Below, piece by piece: positions 54,847 to 64,000 of a stretch of DNA of 64,000 bases. The notes beneath the pieces are model-generated. The model saw only the letters and a program-made list of their open reading frames with translations, searched no databases and was not told the DNA's origin. Position 1 is the stretch's first letter. The number at the start of each line of letters is the position of its first letter. Position numbers and translations under genes: made by a program. The stretch is from Caryophanales bacterium (lineage in GTDB: Bacteria; Bacillota; Bacilli; CAJFEE01), in assembly GCA_029256085.1 (NCBI GenBank), contig JAQSYP010000001.1, positions 124,001-188,000 on the forward strand, given 5' to 3'.

Positions 54847-55932
54847 ATGGTACATTTAGATGAAACCTTAACAATGTTTAAGGAACTAACAGATGCTCGT
54901 GGTGTTTCAGGTTTCGAGGGTGAAGCACGTGAAGTAATGAAAAAGTACATAGCTCCATACGCTGATGAAGTTTATACTGATAGGCTAGGTAGCTTGATTG
55001 CACGTAAAGTGGGTCAAGAAGGCGGTCCTAAAGTTATGGTCGCTGGTCATTTAGACGAAATTGGATTTATGGTTACTCAAATTGACGATAAAGGATACAT
55101 AAAGTTTCAAACACTTGGTGGCTGGTGGTCACAAGTAATGTTGGCACAAAGAGTTACTATTATTACGAAAAAGGGCGATATAACTGGGGTAATTGGATCT
55201 AAGCCGCCTCACATTTTATCACCTGAGGCTCGTAAAAAGCCTGTAGATATCAAAGATATGTTCATTGATATTGGTGCAAGTAGTAAGGAAGAAGCCATGG
55301 AGTGGGGGGTTAAACCAGGGGACATGGTCTCTCCATACTTTGAATTCACGGTAATGAATAATGAGAAGCTTTTACTAGCAAAAGCATGGGATAATAGAAT
55401 TGGTTGTGCAATTGCCATTGATGTTCTTAAAAACCTTAAAGGTGAAAACCATCCAAATGTTGTATACGGTGTAGGAACTGTTCAAGAGGAAGTAGGCCTA
55501 CGCGGTGCTAAGACGTCAGCATACTCAGTTAACCCAGATATCTCTTTTTCTGTAGATGTTGGTATTGCAGGAGATACTCCTGGAGTTTCTGAAAAAGAAG
55601 CAGCAGGAAAATTAGGAAAAGGTCCTCAAATTGTTCTGTATGACGCATCAATGATAGCTCATAAAGGTTTACGTGATTTTGTAATTGAAACTGCTGAAGA
55701 GCTAAATATACCTTTCCAATACGATGCGATGCCTGGTGGAGGAACTGATTCAGGTGCAATTCATGTAAGTCATGGAGGAATTCCTGCACTATCTATTGGT
55801 ATTGCAACACGTTATATCCATTCACATGCAGGTATTCTTCATAGAGACGATTATGACAATGCAGTAAAATTAGTTGTTGAAGTAATTAAAAGATTAGACC
55901 AACAAAAAGTAAATGAAATTATTTACGGTTAA
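54847..55932 (+). CDS. ysdC: M42-family glutamyl aminopeptidase YsdC
   Basis: Cobalt/zinc aminopeptidase of the M42 TET type. Metal and catalytic residues are visible: histidine in [11 protein letters not shown], aspartate in KAWDNRIGC, glutamates in [10 protein letters not shown], aspartate in SVDVGIAGD, and histidine in YIHSHAGI. 361 residues from ATG 54847, about 7 nt after AAAGGGGA (an in-frame TTG directly before it is less well spaced). Confidence 0.92.
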   Translation: MVHLDETLTMFKELTDARGVSGFEGEAREVMKKYIAPYADEVYTDRLGSLIARKVGQEGGPKVMVAGHLDEIGFMVTQIDDKGYIKFQTLGGWWSQVMLAQRVTIITKKGDITGVIGSKPPHILSPEARKKPVDIKDMFIDIGASSKEEAMEWGVKPGDMVSPYFEFTVMNNEKLLLAKAWDNRIGCAIAIDVLKNLKGENHPNVVYGVGTVQEEVGLRGAKTSAYSVNPDISFSVDVGIAGDTPGVSEKEAAGKLGKGPQIVLYDASMIAHKGLRDFVIETAEELNIPFQYDAMPGGGTDSGAIHVSHGGIPALSIGIATRYIHSHAGILHRDDYDNAVKLVVEVIKRLDQQKVNEIIYG

Positions 55933-55935
55933 ATT

Positions 55936-55969
55936 AAAAAGCAAAGCCAAGTCGGCTTTGCTTTTATTT
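55936..55969 (+). terminator. terminator after ysdC
   Basis: AAAAGCAAAGCC pairs with GGCTTTGCTTTT, followed by ATTT. Confidence 0.85.
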
Positions 55970-56025
55970 ATATGTATATTTATAGATCGAAACATAGGTT
56001 TAATGCTGGTTTGGCGTATAAGAAT

Positions 56026-56131
56026 AGGCGCTCGACTCCTGTGGGAACAGCACGAGCCGAAAATCCATTTTTGCAAGTTTCTCTTGCAAAAATAGCCTGA
56101 GGCCGTGCCCACGGAAAGCGAGCGCCGAATG
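56026..56131 (-). repeat. nested-palindrome repeat, copy D (inverted)
   Basis: Read on the minus strand: GGCGCTCGCTTTCCGTGGGC, ACGGCCTCAGGC, central TTTTGCAAG/CTTGCAAAA hairpin, GGCTCGTGCTGTTCCCAC, GGAGTCGAGCGCC. The outer arms are GGCGCTCG/CGAGCGCC, instead of CTGCTCG/CGAGCAG in copies B and C, so pairing is kept by changes on both sides. Confidence 0.85.
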
Positions 56132-56144
56132 CATTAGCTAAATT

Positions 56145-56351
56145 TTACTTTACGCCTTTTTCTAAAGTAGATAGCATTTCTTGTTGTTCAGATGGATCAG
56201 AGTTATTCCATATTACTTCAAAAAGAACACCTAAACCTGGTAACATCTTCTCTTCCTTACTTGAAATTGCATCAACAATCGTACTACGTAACTCATCAGG
56301 TGAATTACCAGACACGTTAGAAATTACTGCACCTCTAATATCAAAGTTCAT
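56145..56351 (-). CDS. sspI: small acid-soluble spore protein I
   Basis: Minor spore protein made in the forespore. The 68-residue chain carries the family core [16 protein letters not shown] and the N-terminal [19 protein letters not shown] precedes the ATG. sspI stands in the same place, divergent from ysgA, in B. subtilis. A forespore promoter is expected in the AT-rich 56352-56458 gap, but I could not define it. Confidence 0.95.
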   Translation of the reverse strand: MNFDIRGAVISNVSGNSPDELRSTIVDAISSKEEKMLPGLGVLFEVIWNNSDPSEQQEMLSTLEKGVK

Positions 56352-56458
56352 TATTGGACCTCCTAAAGTATTATCAGATATATTTTTTGTAAATATAATT
56401 TTATTATGTATAGATAATTGTATATAATATGTAATAGTTTACTTGAAAGGAAATACAT

Positions 56459-57211
56459 ATGAAAAAAATTGAATCTACAAAAAATGAAAGTGTTAAGCTT
56501 TGGAAAAAGTTACAATTAAGAAAATATAGAGAAAAAGAAGGATTGTTTATTGTAGAAGGCTATCATTTAGTTGAAGAGGCACTAAAGTATGAAGCTACAG
56601 TTGAACAGTTAATAATTACTGATGAGTCGCAAATTCAGAACTTGAATTATGATGGCGACATTTTTATTGTTACTAATGAAATAATGGAAGAAATTTCTCA
56701 GACAGAAACGCCTCAGGGAATTGCGGCAGTTTGCAGAAAAAAATCCGAATCGTTAGAAATAAGTTATGGCGAATCGTATTTATTAGTTGATAAAATTCAA
56801 GACCCAGGAAACCTAGGAACAATAATTAGAACAGCTGAAGCTTCAGGTATAAATGCGATTTTCTTAAACAAGGGTACAGTTGATCCATTCAATGATAAAG
56901 TAATTAGATCTAGCCAAGGTGCAATTTTTCACATGCCAATAATTACAAGAAATTTATCAGACGTAATTGAAACTTGTAACGAAGTAGGCATTAAGGTATA
57001 TGGCACATCTTTACAAGATGCGAGTCCATATAAAGGTGAAGATCCTTCTGATTCATTTGCATTAATATTAGGCAATGAAGGTGAAGGTATTGAAAATTCA
57101 TTATTAAATCAGACCCATAAAAATTTATATATTCCGATTAAAGGAAAAAGTGAGTCATTAAATGTTGCAGTAGCAGCAGGAATTTTGATATATTATTTAA
57201 AGAATGTCTAA
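56459..57211 (+). CDS. ysgA: SPOUT-family 23S rRNA 2'-O-methyltransferase
   Basis: TrmH/SpoU methyltransferase; the B. subtilis orthologue YsgA has been named RlmP for methylating G2553 of 23S rRNA. N-terminal substrate-binding domain (about 1-95) and a knotted SAM domain with motif 1 VDKIQDPGNLGTIIRTAEASG, motif 2 LILGNEGEGI and motif 3 IPIKGKSESLNVAVAAGI. 250 residues. GAAAGG lies 8-9 nt before the ATG. The promoter of pheS overlaps its 3' end. Confidence 0.9.
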   Translation: MKKIESTKNESVKLWKKLQLRKYREKEGLFIVEGYHLVEEALKYEATVEQLIITDESQIQNLNYDGDIFIVTNEIMEEISQTETPQGIAAVCRKKSESLEISYGESYLLVDKIQDPGNLGTIIRTAEASGINAIFLNKGTVDPFNDKVIRSSQGAIFHMPIITRNLSDVIETCNEVGIKVYGTSLQDASPYKGEDPSDSFALILGNEGEGIENSLLNQTHKNLYIPIKGKSESLNVAVAAGILIYYLKNV

Positions 57212-57214
57212 TAA
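57185..57214 (+). promoter_or_regulatory. possible promoter of pheS-pheT
   Basis: TTGATA (57185-57190), 18 bp, TAATAA (57209-57214), overlapping the ysgA stop codon. Confidence 0.45.
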
Positions 57215-57216
57215 GA

Positions 57217-57551
57217 AAAACTTTGAAAGAGACTAGTAACATTGTTGTAAGCATTAAGGGATAAAATGCCTTGGACTGAAAGCATTTTTATGTACGCACT
57301 TTGTGAATTCACCTCTTGAGTTGACACTATCCATTTATTTGTTTTAGGATTATGCTGAATATAAGAAGTTACTTTAAGCGCAATGGAACGAAAAGTAACA
57401 CTATAATTCAAGAGAGACTTTTATCCTATTAGAAAAATGGAACAGTGCTCCGGCCAAGCCGTTATTTGTGTAAGTGGATAGATGAATTTCTATCAATTAG
57501 GGTGGTACCGCGATAACCTCGTCCCTTTCTAGGGATGGGGGTTTTTTATTT
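57217..57551 (+). promoter_or_regulatory. phenylalanine T-box leader of pheST
   Basis: The T-box core AGGGTGGTACCGCG (57500-57513) is followed by a terminator stem CCTCGTCCC/GGGATGGGG and T6. Stem I lies in about 57225-57325; a TTC phenylalanine codon in GTGAATTCACC is the likely specifier. Confidence 0.9.
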
Positions 57552-57571
57552 TTTTATAGGAGGTAAGTTGG

Positions 57572-58612
57572 ATGAAAGAACGTTTAATTGAACTTCAAAA
57601 TGACGCATTGAAGCAAATTCAAGAAAGTAATGATTTAAAACAGTTAAATGAAATAAGAGTATCGTATTTAGGAAAAAAAGGTCCAATCACAGAAGTTTTA
57701 AAAGGAATGGGTTCACTACCAGCAGAAGAGAGACCTTTAATCGGAGCTGTTGCGAATGAAGTTCGTGCTGAAATCCAAAATTCATTAGAAGAAAAGATTC
57801 AGAAATTAGAGGAAGCAAAGGTTGCTGAACAGCTTGCTAATGAAACGATTGATGTTACATTACCAGGTTCACAAGTACCAAGCGGAAATCGTCACCCACT
57901 TTCGCTAATAGTCGAAGAAATTGAAGATCTATTTATAGGAATGGGTTATGAGATTGCAGAAGGACCAGAGGTAGAACAAGACTACTATAACTTTGAGGCG
58001 TTAAATTTGCCTAAAGGTCACCCAGCTCGTGATATGCAAGATTCATTCTACATAACTGATGAAGTTTTATTAAGAACACACACTTCTCCAGTTCAAGCAC
58101 GAACAATGGAAGCAAATAAAGACAAAGGTCCAATTCGAATTATTTGCCCAGGTAAAGTGTATAGACGCGATGATGATGATGCTACCCACTCACATCAGTT
58201 TACTCAAATCGAAGGTCTCGTTATAGATGAAAATATAAAATTAAGTGATTTAAAAGGCACATTACAATTATTTGCGAAGAAACTTTTTGGTGAGGACCGT
58301 GAAATCAGACTTCGACCAAGCTTTTTCCCTTTTACTGAGCCCTCAGTTGAAATGGATATTTCTTGTATGATGTGTGGTGGAAGCGGTTGTGGTACTTGTA
58401 AGGGAACAGGTTGGATTGAAATTTTAGGTGCCGGTATGGTGCATCCAAATGTATTAGAAATGGCTGGCTACGATTCGAAAAAATATAGAGGTTTTGCATT
58501 TGGAATGGGTCCTGAAAGAATTGCCATGTTAAAGTATGGTGTCGATGACATAAGACATTTCTATACAAATGATTTAAGATTTCTTAAGCAATTCAAACGA
58601 GCTAATCGATAG
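57572..58612 (+). CDS. pheS: phenylalanyl-tRNA synthetase alpha subunit
   Basis: Catalytic subunit of the alpha2beta2 enzyme. Coiled-coil N-terminal arm (about 1-90), then a class II core with [29 protein letters not shown], motif 2 near [20 protein letters not shown] and motif 3 [14 protein letters not shown] cysteine-rich insert ([17 protein letters not shown], about 263-279) looks like a small zinc loop. 346 residues. AGGAGGT ribosome site. Confidence 0.97.
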   Translation: MKERLIELQNDALKQIQESNDLKQLNEIRVSYLGKKGPITEVLKGMGSLPAEERPLIGAVANEVRAEIQNSLEEKIQKLEEAKVAEQLANETIDVTLPGSQVPSGNRHPLSLIVEEIEDLFIGMGYEIAEGPEVEQDYYNFEALNLPKGHPARDMQDSFYITDEVLLRTHTSPVQARTMEANKDKGPIRIICPGKVYRRDDDDATHSHQFTQIEGLVIDENIKLSDLKGTLQLFAKKLFGEDREIRLRPSFFPFTEPSVEMDISCMMCGGSGCGTCKGTGWIEILGAGMVHPNVLEMAGYDSKKYRGFAFGMGPERIAMLKYGVDDIRHFYTNDLRFLKQFKRANR

Positions 58613-58622
58613 GAGGTAAAAT

Positions 58623-61049
58623 ATGTTAGTTTCATATAAATGGTTAGAGAAGTATGTTGACTTGGATGGTATTAGTCCATATGACTTAGCTGAGAAAATC
58701 ACTAGAAGTGGCATTGAAGTTGAAAGTGTAAATGTTTTAAATAAAGACATTAAAAATGTTGTAGTAGGTCATGTGTTACTAAGAGAGCAACATCCAGAGG
58801 CCGATAAACTAAGTCGTTGTCAAGTTGATGTCGGTGAGGAGAACCCAGTACAAATTATTTGTGGAGCACGTAATGTTGCAACGGGACAAAAGGTTGTTGT
58901 TGCAAAAGTTGGTGCAGTTCTTCCTGGTAATTTTAAAATTAAAAAAGCCAAGCTTCGTGGGGAAGTTTCAGAAGGAATGATTTGTTCACTTGAAGAGCTA
59001 GGTATCGAATCGAGAGTAATTGCTAAAGAATTCAGTGAAGGTATTTTCGTTCTGCCAAGTGATGCACCAGTTGGTACTGATGCAATGGAATATCTAGAGT
59101 TTGCTGACGCAGTACTTGAACTGGGCTTAACCCCAAATAGATCTGATTGCTTAAGTATGTTTGGGGTTGCATACGAGGTAGCTGCAATTTTAGGAAAAAA
59201 AGTTAGACTTCCGAATTCAACAATTGTTCATGGACTAGATAATACAAATGATTTAATAAGTGTAGAAGTAGAGACAAAAAAGGAAAATCCTCTATACATT
59301 GCCAAAATGGTTAGAAATGTTAAGGTGAAACGCTCACCATTATGGTTAGAGTCTCGTTTAATGAAAGCCGGTATTAGACCACTTAATAATATCGTGGATA
59401 TAACTAATTACATTTTGCTAGAGTATGGACAACCTTTACATGCATTTGATTATAGTAAGTTAGATAATAAGAAAATAGTGGTTAGATATGCCACTAAGGG
59501 TGAAAAACTAACAACACTAGATGGCATTGAAAGGTCACTAAAAACTACAGATTTAGTTATTACAGATGGAGATCAACCTATTGCATTAGCAGGAGTTATG
59601 GGTGGTGCAAATACGGAAGTAGATAATAGTACTGTAGATGTTCTTTTAGAAAGTGCGATCTTTGACCGTTTAACTGTACGAATGACATCTAAAGAAACTG
59701 GATTAAGAAGTGAATCAAGTGCAAGATTTGAAAAAGGACTTGATTACAAGCGTACAAAGGATGCCGTATTAGAAGCTGCATTTATGATGCAAGAATATGC
59801 TGAAGGGGAAGTTAGCGAAGGTCTTGTTATTGTAAATAACGTTACTAATACACAAGAAGACATAATAACGACTTCAACTGATCGCGTTAATAATATTCTC
59901 GGTACTAATATTAAGACAGAAGAAATTAGAGATATTTTAGATAGACTTGGATTTGATTACGTCCTTCAAGATGATATTAATTTCGCTATTACAATACCAA
60001 CTAGAAGAGGTGATATTACAATCGAAGTTGATATAGTTGAAGAAATCGGTAGAATTTATGGGTATGACGCGATACCAGCAACACTTCCAACTGGTAAAAC
60101 ATTAACTGGTAGGTTAACTGAAAAGCAAAAGCTTCGCCGTTTAACTAAAGATGTACTTGAAAGAACTGGGTTAAGTGAAGCAATAACATATTCATTAACT
60201 AGTCAAGATAAAGTGAAGTTATTTAATTTATATGAAACAGAACTATCTCCGGTAAGACTTGCAATGCCAATGAGTGAAGAAAGAAGTACGTTAAGATTAA
60301 GTCTATTACCTCATTTACTTGATGTAGCCTTATATAATAGAAATAGAAAAGAAGAAAATATTTCAATTTATGAGATAGGTTCTGTCTATTTGCCAAATCC
60401 AAGTTCAGTACAGCCAACTGAAATTCTACATTTAAGTGGTTTATTAAGTGGATTGTATACTGATAACTCATGGAAGGGCGAGAAAAAGAAAGTAGATTTC
60501 TTTGTAATGAAAGGAATCCTTGAAAACTTATTTGCGGAGCTATGTGTAAATAATGTAATTAGCTATAAAGCAACTAATATTGAAGGATTACATCCAGGTA
60601 GAACAGCAGGAATTTACGCTAATGAAACTTTAATAGGTTTTATGGGTCAACTTCATCCAGATGTTGAAAAGACCTATAATGGTAAAGAAACGTATGTATT
60701 TGAAATTAGCTTCTCAGAGCTAACTAGTTTAAATTTTGAACAAAATAAATATAGTGTTATACCTAGATTTCCAGCTATGGCAAGGGATATTGCACTAGTA
60801 GTAGATAAAAAAGTGTCACATAGTGATCTTATAACTGTAATTGAAAATATAGGTAAACCTTTATTAAAAGATGTTAAGTTATTTGATATTTATGAAGGTG
60901 ACAAGTTACCAGAAGGCAAGAAATCAATGGCATACTCGTTAGTATATATGGATCCAGAAAGAACACTTACCGACGAAGAAGTAGTGAAAGTTCATACTAA
61001 AGTTTTGAGTGCACTTGAGTCTGAATTAGGTGCTGTTTTAAGAGCATAA
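58623..61049 (+). CDS. pheT: phenylalanyl-tRNA synthetase beta subunit
   Basis: 808 residues: an EMAP-II-like tRNA-binding domain (about 40-155), B3/B4 editing domain (about 210-390), B5 (about 405-480), a catalytic-like core, and a C-terminal anticodon-binding FDX-ACB domain (about 715-808). AGGAGGT sits in the 10-nt gap after pheS, so the two are co-translated under the T-box. Confidence 0.97.
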   Translation: MLVSYKWLEKYVDLDGISPYDLAEKITRSGIEVESVNVLNKDIKNVVVGHVLLREQHPEADKLSRCQVDVGEENPVQIICGARNVATGQKVVVAKVGAVLPGNFKIKKAKLRGEVSEGMICSLEELGIESRVIAKEFSEGIFVLPSDAPVGTDAMEYLEFADAVLELGLTPNRSDCLSMFGVAYEVAAILGKKVRLPNSTIVHGLDNTNDLISVEVETKKENPLYIAKMVRNVKVKRSPLWLESRLMKAGIRPLNNIVDITNYILLEYGQPLHAFDYSKLDNKKIVVRYATKGEKLTTLDGIERSLKTTDLVITDGDQPIALAGVMGGANTEVDNSTVDVLLESAIFDRLTVRMTSKETGLRSESSARFEKGLDYKRTKDAVLEAAFMMQEYAEGEVSEGLVIVNNVTNTQEDIITTSTDRVNNILGTNIKTEEIRDILDRLGFDYVLQDDINFAITIPTRRGDITIEVDIVEEIGRIYGYDAIPATLPTGKTLTGRLTEKQKLRRLTKDVLERTGLSEAITYSLTSQDKVKLFNLYETELSPVRLAMPMSEERSTLRLSLLPHLLDVALYNRNRKEENISIYEIGSVYLPNPSSVQPTEILHLSGLLSGLYTDNSWKGEKKKVDFFVMKGILENLFAELCVNNVISYKATNIEGLHPGRTAGIYANETLIGFMGQLHPDVEKTYNGKETYVFEISFSELTSLNFEQNKYSVIPRFPAMARDIALVVDKKVSHSDLITVIENIGKPLLKDVKLFDIYEGDKLPEGKKSMAYSLVYMDPERTLTDEEVVKVHTKVLSALESELGAVLRA

Positions 61050-61052
61050 CAG

Positions 61053-61084
61053 AAACCCCCAAATCTAAGCATTTGGGGGTTTTG
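61053..61084 (+). terminator. terminator after pheT
   Basis: AAACCCCCAAAT pairs with ATTTGGGGGTTT, then T; also faces the minus-strand rnhC. Confidence 0.88.
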
Positions 61085-61089
61085 TTACT

Positions 61090-61995
61090 TTATATTAGTT
61101 TTAACGCTTTTTCAGTATTGGCAAAATGAATTTTAGCATACTTGTGTAGCTCGTCAAATCCAATTTGGTTAATTAACTTAGCAGCTGCTTTATCAACCTT
61201 ACTACCTGCACCTTTTGGTATATCAAAACCGGCAGCTTTACTTAGTTTGTCCATTTGCTTAAGAAATGCATATCTTGCAATAATTGATGCACAAGCAACA
61301 GCCAAGTATTTATTTTCAGCTTTTGTTTCAAAAACAACATTGTCACGTACAACATTCTTTTCAGTTTTTAAGTAGTTGAAATAAGTTGTTTTAGGTGCAA
61401 ATTGATCAATTATGATTTCGTCTGGAATAGTAGGTGACAATTTATTTAAAAGGTGATTTAATGCTTGGTTGTGTAGATAAGCTTTCAGTTTACCTTGGTT
61501 AAAGCCTGACCTTTGTAACGAATTATATTTCTCGTTGTGTAAAATAAGTAAGCTATACTTTACAATTTTATTTAATTCAGGGGCGATCTTAAGGATTTTC
61601 TCATCAGTTAATTGTTTTGAGTCTTGGATGTTTAAATGTGAAATAGCTTTGATATTATCTTCAGTTAAGTAGCAAGCAGAAACAGTGATTGGACCAAAAT
61701 AATCCCCAGTCCCAACTTCATCCGAGCCAGCTAAATTTGCCTGACATATCTTCTGAGGTGCATTTTCAACTAAGTTTGTACTAGTACTAGAACTGTAACC
61801 CCATTTTGCAGCAGCAAGTTCACTTGCAGGACCTTGAAATAGTACTTTGCCTGACTTGTAAGCTGTAATTGTACAACCTTCAAGCTTGGCAAAAAATACT
61901 GCATGTGGATTACTTGTTTTTTCTTGAAAGCTACTATAAAAATTTATTATTTCATTTAATCTTGAAGTACTACAAGTTATTGTTATTGAATTCAA
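61090..61995 (-). CDS. rnhC: ribonuclease HIII
   Basis: Cleaves RNA of RNA:DNA hybrids. N-terminal TBP-like substrate-binding domain (about 1-80) and a catalytic domain with GSDEVGTGDYFGPITVSACYL, whose first residues carry the DE of the DEDE active site; the later ESIIARY-type block is ACASIIARYAFL. 301 residues. The ribosome site is GGGGAGAT. In B. subtilis zapA follows divergently; here only about 78 bp separate it from the CvpA-like gene. Confidence 0.95.
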   Translation of the reverse strand: MNSITITCSTSRLNEIINFYSSFQEKTSNPHAVFFAKLEGCTITAYKSGKVLFQGPASELAAAKWGYSSSTSTNLVENAPQKICQANLAGSDEVGTGDYFGPITVSACYLTEDNIKAISHLNIQDSKQLTDEKILKIAPELNKIVKYSLLILHNEKYNSLQRSGFNQGKLKAYLHNQALNHLLNKLSPTIPDEIIIDQFAPKTTYFNYLKTEKNVVRDNVVFETKAENKYLAVACASIIARYAFLKQMDKLSKAAGFDIPKGAGSKVDKAAAKLINQIGFDELHKYAKIHFANTEKALKLI

Positions 61996-62073
61996 GTTTT
62001 TATCTCCCCTGTTTTTGCTTTTTCAGAATATGTTATAATGTATCTACGAATAATTGAAAGGTATGTGTATTAT

Positions 62074-62616
62074 ATGGATATATGGCTAGTAGATACTATA
62101 ATAACTATTCTTCTTTTAGCAGGTATCGTTGTTGGATATAAAAAAGGATTACTTCAACAACTTATTTCGTTATCTGGATTTATTATAGCATACATAATAG
62201 CTGTTGTTTTCTATAATGAATTAGCACCCTATTTAAAAGGTGTAATCCCGTTTATCCAAGAAGATAAAAATATTATCTTCACTGTACTACCGATGGATTT
62301 AATAGAAGGATATTATTATAAAGCTATTTCCTTTGCAATATTATTATTTGGAACGAAAATATCACTTCGACTAGTGTCAAATATATTAGATTTATTAACT
62401 AGACTTCCTGCAATAAGACAAATAAATGGATCTGGTGGGGCAATTTTAGGTTTTATTGAATCATATTTAATTGTAATGATTTTAGTATCACTAATTGGCT
62501 TTATTCCGTTTTCTAGTACAAAACCTGTAATAGAAGGCTCGAAAATTGCGAATGTAATGATTAAAACTAATCCTCTTCTTACAAATCAAGTTACTGATTT
62601 AATAGAGTTAAAATAG
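62074..62616 (+). CDS. yshB: CvpA-family membrane protein YshB
   Basis: 180-residue membrane protein with four hydrophobic segments (near 4-20, 26-45, 82-98, 117-140) and the CvpA opening ITILLLAGIVVGYKKGLLQQ. CvpA in E. coli is tied to colicin V production and envelope stress; the Bacillus role is unknown. ATG 62074 is best, with GAAAGG about 12 nt before; an in-frame ATG at 62038 has no ribosome site. Confidence 0.87.
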   Translation: MDIWLVDTIITILLLAGIVVGYKKGLLQQLISLSGFIIAYIIAVVFYNELAPYLKGVIPFIQEDKNIIFTVLPMDLIEGYYYKAISFAILLFGTKISLRLVSNILDLLTRLPAIRQINGSGGAILGFIESYLIVMILVSLIGFIPFSSTKPVIEGSKIANVMIKTNPLLTNQVTDLIELK

Positions 62617-62640
62617 CTTCCCGTTTTGGGAAGTTTTTCT
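62616..62640 (+). terminator. terminator after yshB
   Basis: CTTCCC pairs with GGGAAG across GTTTT, followed by TTTTTCTTTT. Confidence 0.8.
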
Positions 62641-62704
62641 TTTAATAGATACTTTGTTAAAATTGGACTGTATATATTAGTAAAATTAAAGGTTGGTAAC
62701 AAAT

Positions 62705-64000
62705 ATGTTAAAGAAAACGATGGCAACACTTGAATATAAAAAAATAGTCGAGATGGTTGTAGGTAACGCTGCTACCTCACTTGGTAAAGAACAGTCAGAA
62801 AGAATTGAACTTAAGTTTAATTTAGATGAAGTTCATTTGCTCCAACAAGAGACAGATGACGCTTTAACTTGTATTAGGCTAAAAGGTACTGCACCTTTTG
62901 GTGGCATTTCTGATATAAGGGGAGCAGTAAAAAGAGCCCAAATAGGTGGTATCTTATCTGGGAGTGAATGTTTTTCAATTTCATCCCTTTTATACGGCGT
63001 AAGACAGTTACATAGATATTTTGAGGATATCCTTGAAGATGAAGAAAATTTAGATACTATAAGAGGTTACTATGAAAACTTAATTCTCTTAAGTCCGCTT
63101 GAGAAGAAAATAACCGCCACGATTGATGAAAGTGGTGACGTTTATGATGATGCGAGTCCCACTCTCAGAACTCTTAGAATCTCAATAAGAAACAATGAGA
63201 ATCGAGTTAGAGAGCAACTAGAAGGAATGCTAAGAAACTCTTCAACTCAAAAAATGCTATCTGATGTTCTAGTAACAATTCGAAATAATAGATATGTTAT
63301 ACCTGTAAAACAAGAGTATCGTGCATCTTTTGGAGGAATTGTTCACGATCAATCTTCATCTGGTGCGACACTATTTATTGAACCAGAACGTGTCGTAAAT
63401 TTAAACAATGAACTTTCTCAGTTGAGAATCAAAGAACAAATAGAGATTGAGAAAATTCTTAGAGAATTATCAGCTAATATCGCAGAATTTACTAGTGAAA
63501 TATTGAGTAATGTTAGTCTAGTTTCAAAAATAGATTTTGTATTTGCTAGAGCAAAATTTTCAAGACAAATAAAAGGTTCTAGACCGATTTTAAATGAAGA
63601 TGGTTATATTAATCTAAAAAAAGCAAGGCACCCATTGATTGAGTCTAAGGATGTTGTAGCAAATAATATAGTTCTAGGAAGAGATTACGACTTTATTATT
63701 ATTACTGGTCCGAATACCGGTGGTAAAACTGTAACATTAAAAACAGTTGGACTATGTGTGTTAATGGCTCAAAGTGGTCTGCAAATTCCTGCTAATGAAC
63801 AGTCAGAAGTTAGTATTTTTGAACACATTTTAGCAGATATTGGTGATGAGCAATCAATTGAGCAAAGTTTAAGTACTTTTAGCTCACATATGGTCAATAT
63901 CGTTCGAATATTTGAAATAGCTAATTTTAGAAGTTTAGTTTTATTCGATGAACTTGGTGCGGGAACTGACCCACAAGAAGGGGCGGCACTTGCTATCGCA
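62705..64000 (+). CDS. mutS2: endonuclease MutS2, 3' partial
   Basis: The frame is open from ATG 62705 to the end of the window (432 codons). It matches MutS2: N-terminal lever region, then the MutS-type ATPase with Walker A GPNTGGKT (encoded near 63711) and the start of the signature DELGAGTDPQEGAAL. MutS2 acts on branched DNA and on collided ribosomes rather than in mismatch repair; the C-terminal Smr nuclease domain lies outside the window. polX, usually just before it, is missing. Confidence 0.95.
   Translation, partial: MLKKTMATLEYKKIVEMVVGNAATSLGKEQSERIELKFNLDEVHLLQQETDDALTCIRLKGTAPFGGISDIRGAVKRAQIGGILSGSECFSISSLLYGVRQLHRYFEDILEDEENLDTIRGYYENLILLSPLEKKITATIDESGDVYDDASPTLRTLRISIRNNENRVREQLEGMLRNSSTQKMLSDVLVTIRNNRYVIPVKQEYRASFGGIVHDQSSSGATLFIEPERVVNLNNELSQLRIKEQIEIEKILRELSANIAEFTSEILSNVSLVSKIDFVFARAKFSRQIKGSRPILNEDGYINLKKARHPLIESKDVVANNIVLGRDYDFIIITGPNTGGKTVTLKTVGLCVLMAQSGLQIPANEQSEVSIFEHILADIGDEQSIEQSLSTFSSHMVNIVRIFEIANFRSLVLFDELGAGTDPQEGAALAIA

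Overview
The window is a stretch of chromosome from a low-GC, spore-forming member of the Bacillaceae (GC about one third, judged by eye). Spore genes (sspA, sspI, gerW/ytfJ, ytvI, ytaF, refZ), T-box leaders, a ThiI without a rhodanese domain, an AUU-started infC and a gene order largely collinear with the ytrP-to-mutS2 part of the Bacillus subtilis map all point this way. Several starts are TTG, GTG or rarer. I see no tRNA or rRNA genes, prophage, insertion sequence or CRISPR array. The genus cannot be fixed from this alone.

Layout. 0-6 kb: a diguanylate cyclase (dgcP, 5' end outside the window), a methyltransferase and free-methionine-sulfoxide reductase on the minus strand, then the division regulators refZ and ezrA. 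6-14 kb: nifZ-thiI (sulfur for tRNA and thiamine), sspA, sppA-yteJ, ytfI-gerW, ytxK-ackA. 14-20 kb: an EcsC-family protein, a universal stress protein, ald, an M24 peptidase, ytoI, nrnA. 20-31 kb: dnaE, NADP-type malic enzyme, a GntR regulator and accD-accA, then pfkA-pyk. 31-40 kb: fxsA, ytvI, ytwI, the citZ-icd-mdh TCA cluster and phoP-phoR. 40-50 kb: polA-mutM-ytaF-coaE, gapB, speD, nrdR-dnaB-dnaI. 50-64 kb: thrS (T-box), infC-rpmI-rplT (L20-type leader), a dimeric dUTPase, ysdC, sspI, the rRNA methylase rlmP/ysgA, pheS-pheT (T-box), rnhC, a CvpA-like protein and mutS2 (cut by the window end).

The genes form a housekeeping core. Central carbon metabolism (glycolysis, acetate, TCA entry, malate to pyruvate, malonyl-CoA supply) sits beside replication and repair (dnaE, polA, mutM, dnaB, dnaI, nrdR, mutS2, rnhC) and translation, with sporulation genes interspersed. 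Compared with B. subtilis, zapA, polX, ytpI, ytrH, ytrI and ytxC are not found at their usual places.

The least ordinary material is between genes. Five intergenic regions carry tandem arrays with a 20-21 bp period (two helical turns), three of them sharing the motif GGATTAAAAA; four lie beside a recurring GACTTGG(C/T)AAAG motif or its hairpin. A family of about 100-bp nested palindromes occurs in at least four copies with compensating changes in the outer arms. speD has a long, foldable leader in which an 8-nt segment can pair exactly with the ribosome-binding region, which looks like a cis-acting RNA switch. gapB carries two CcpN-type operators.
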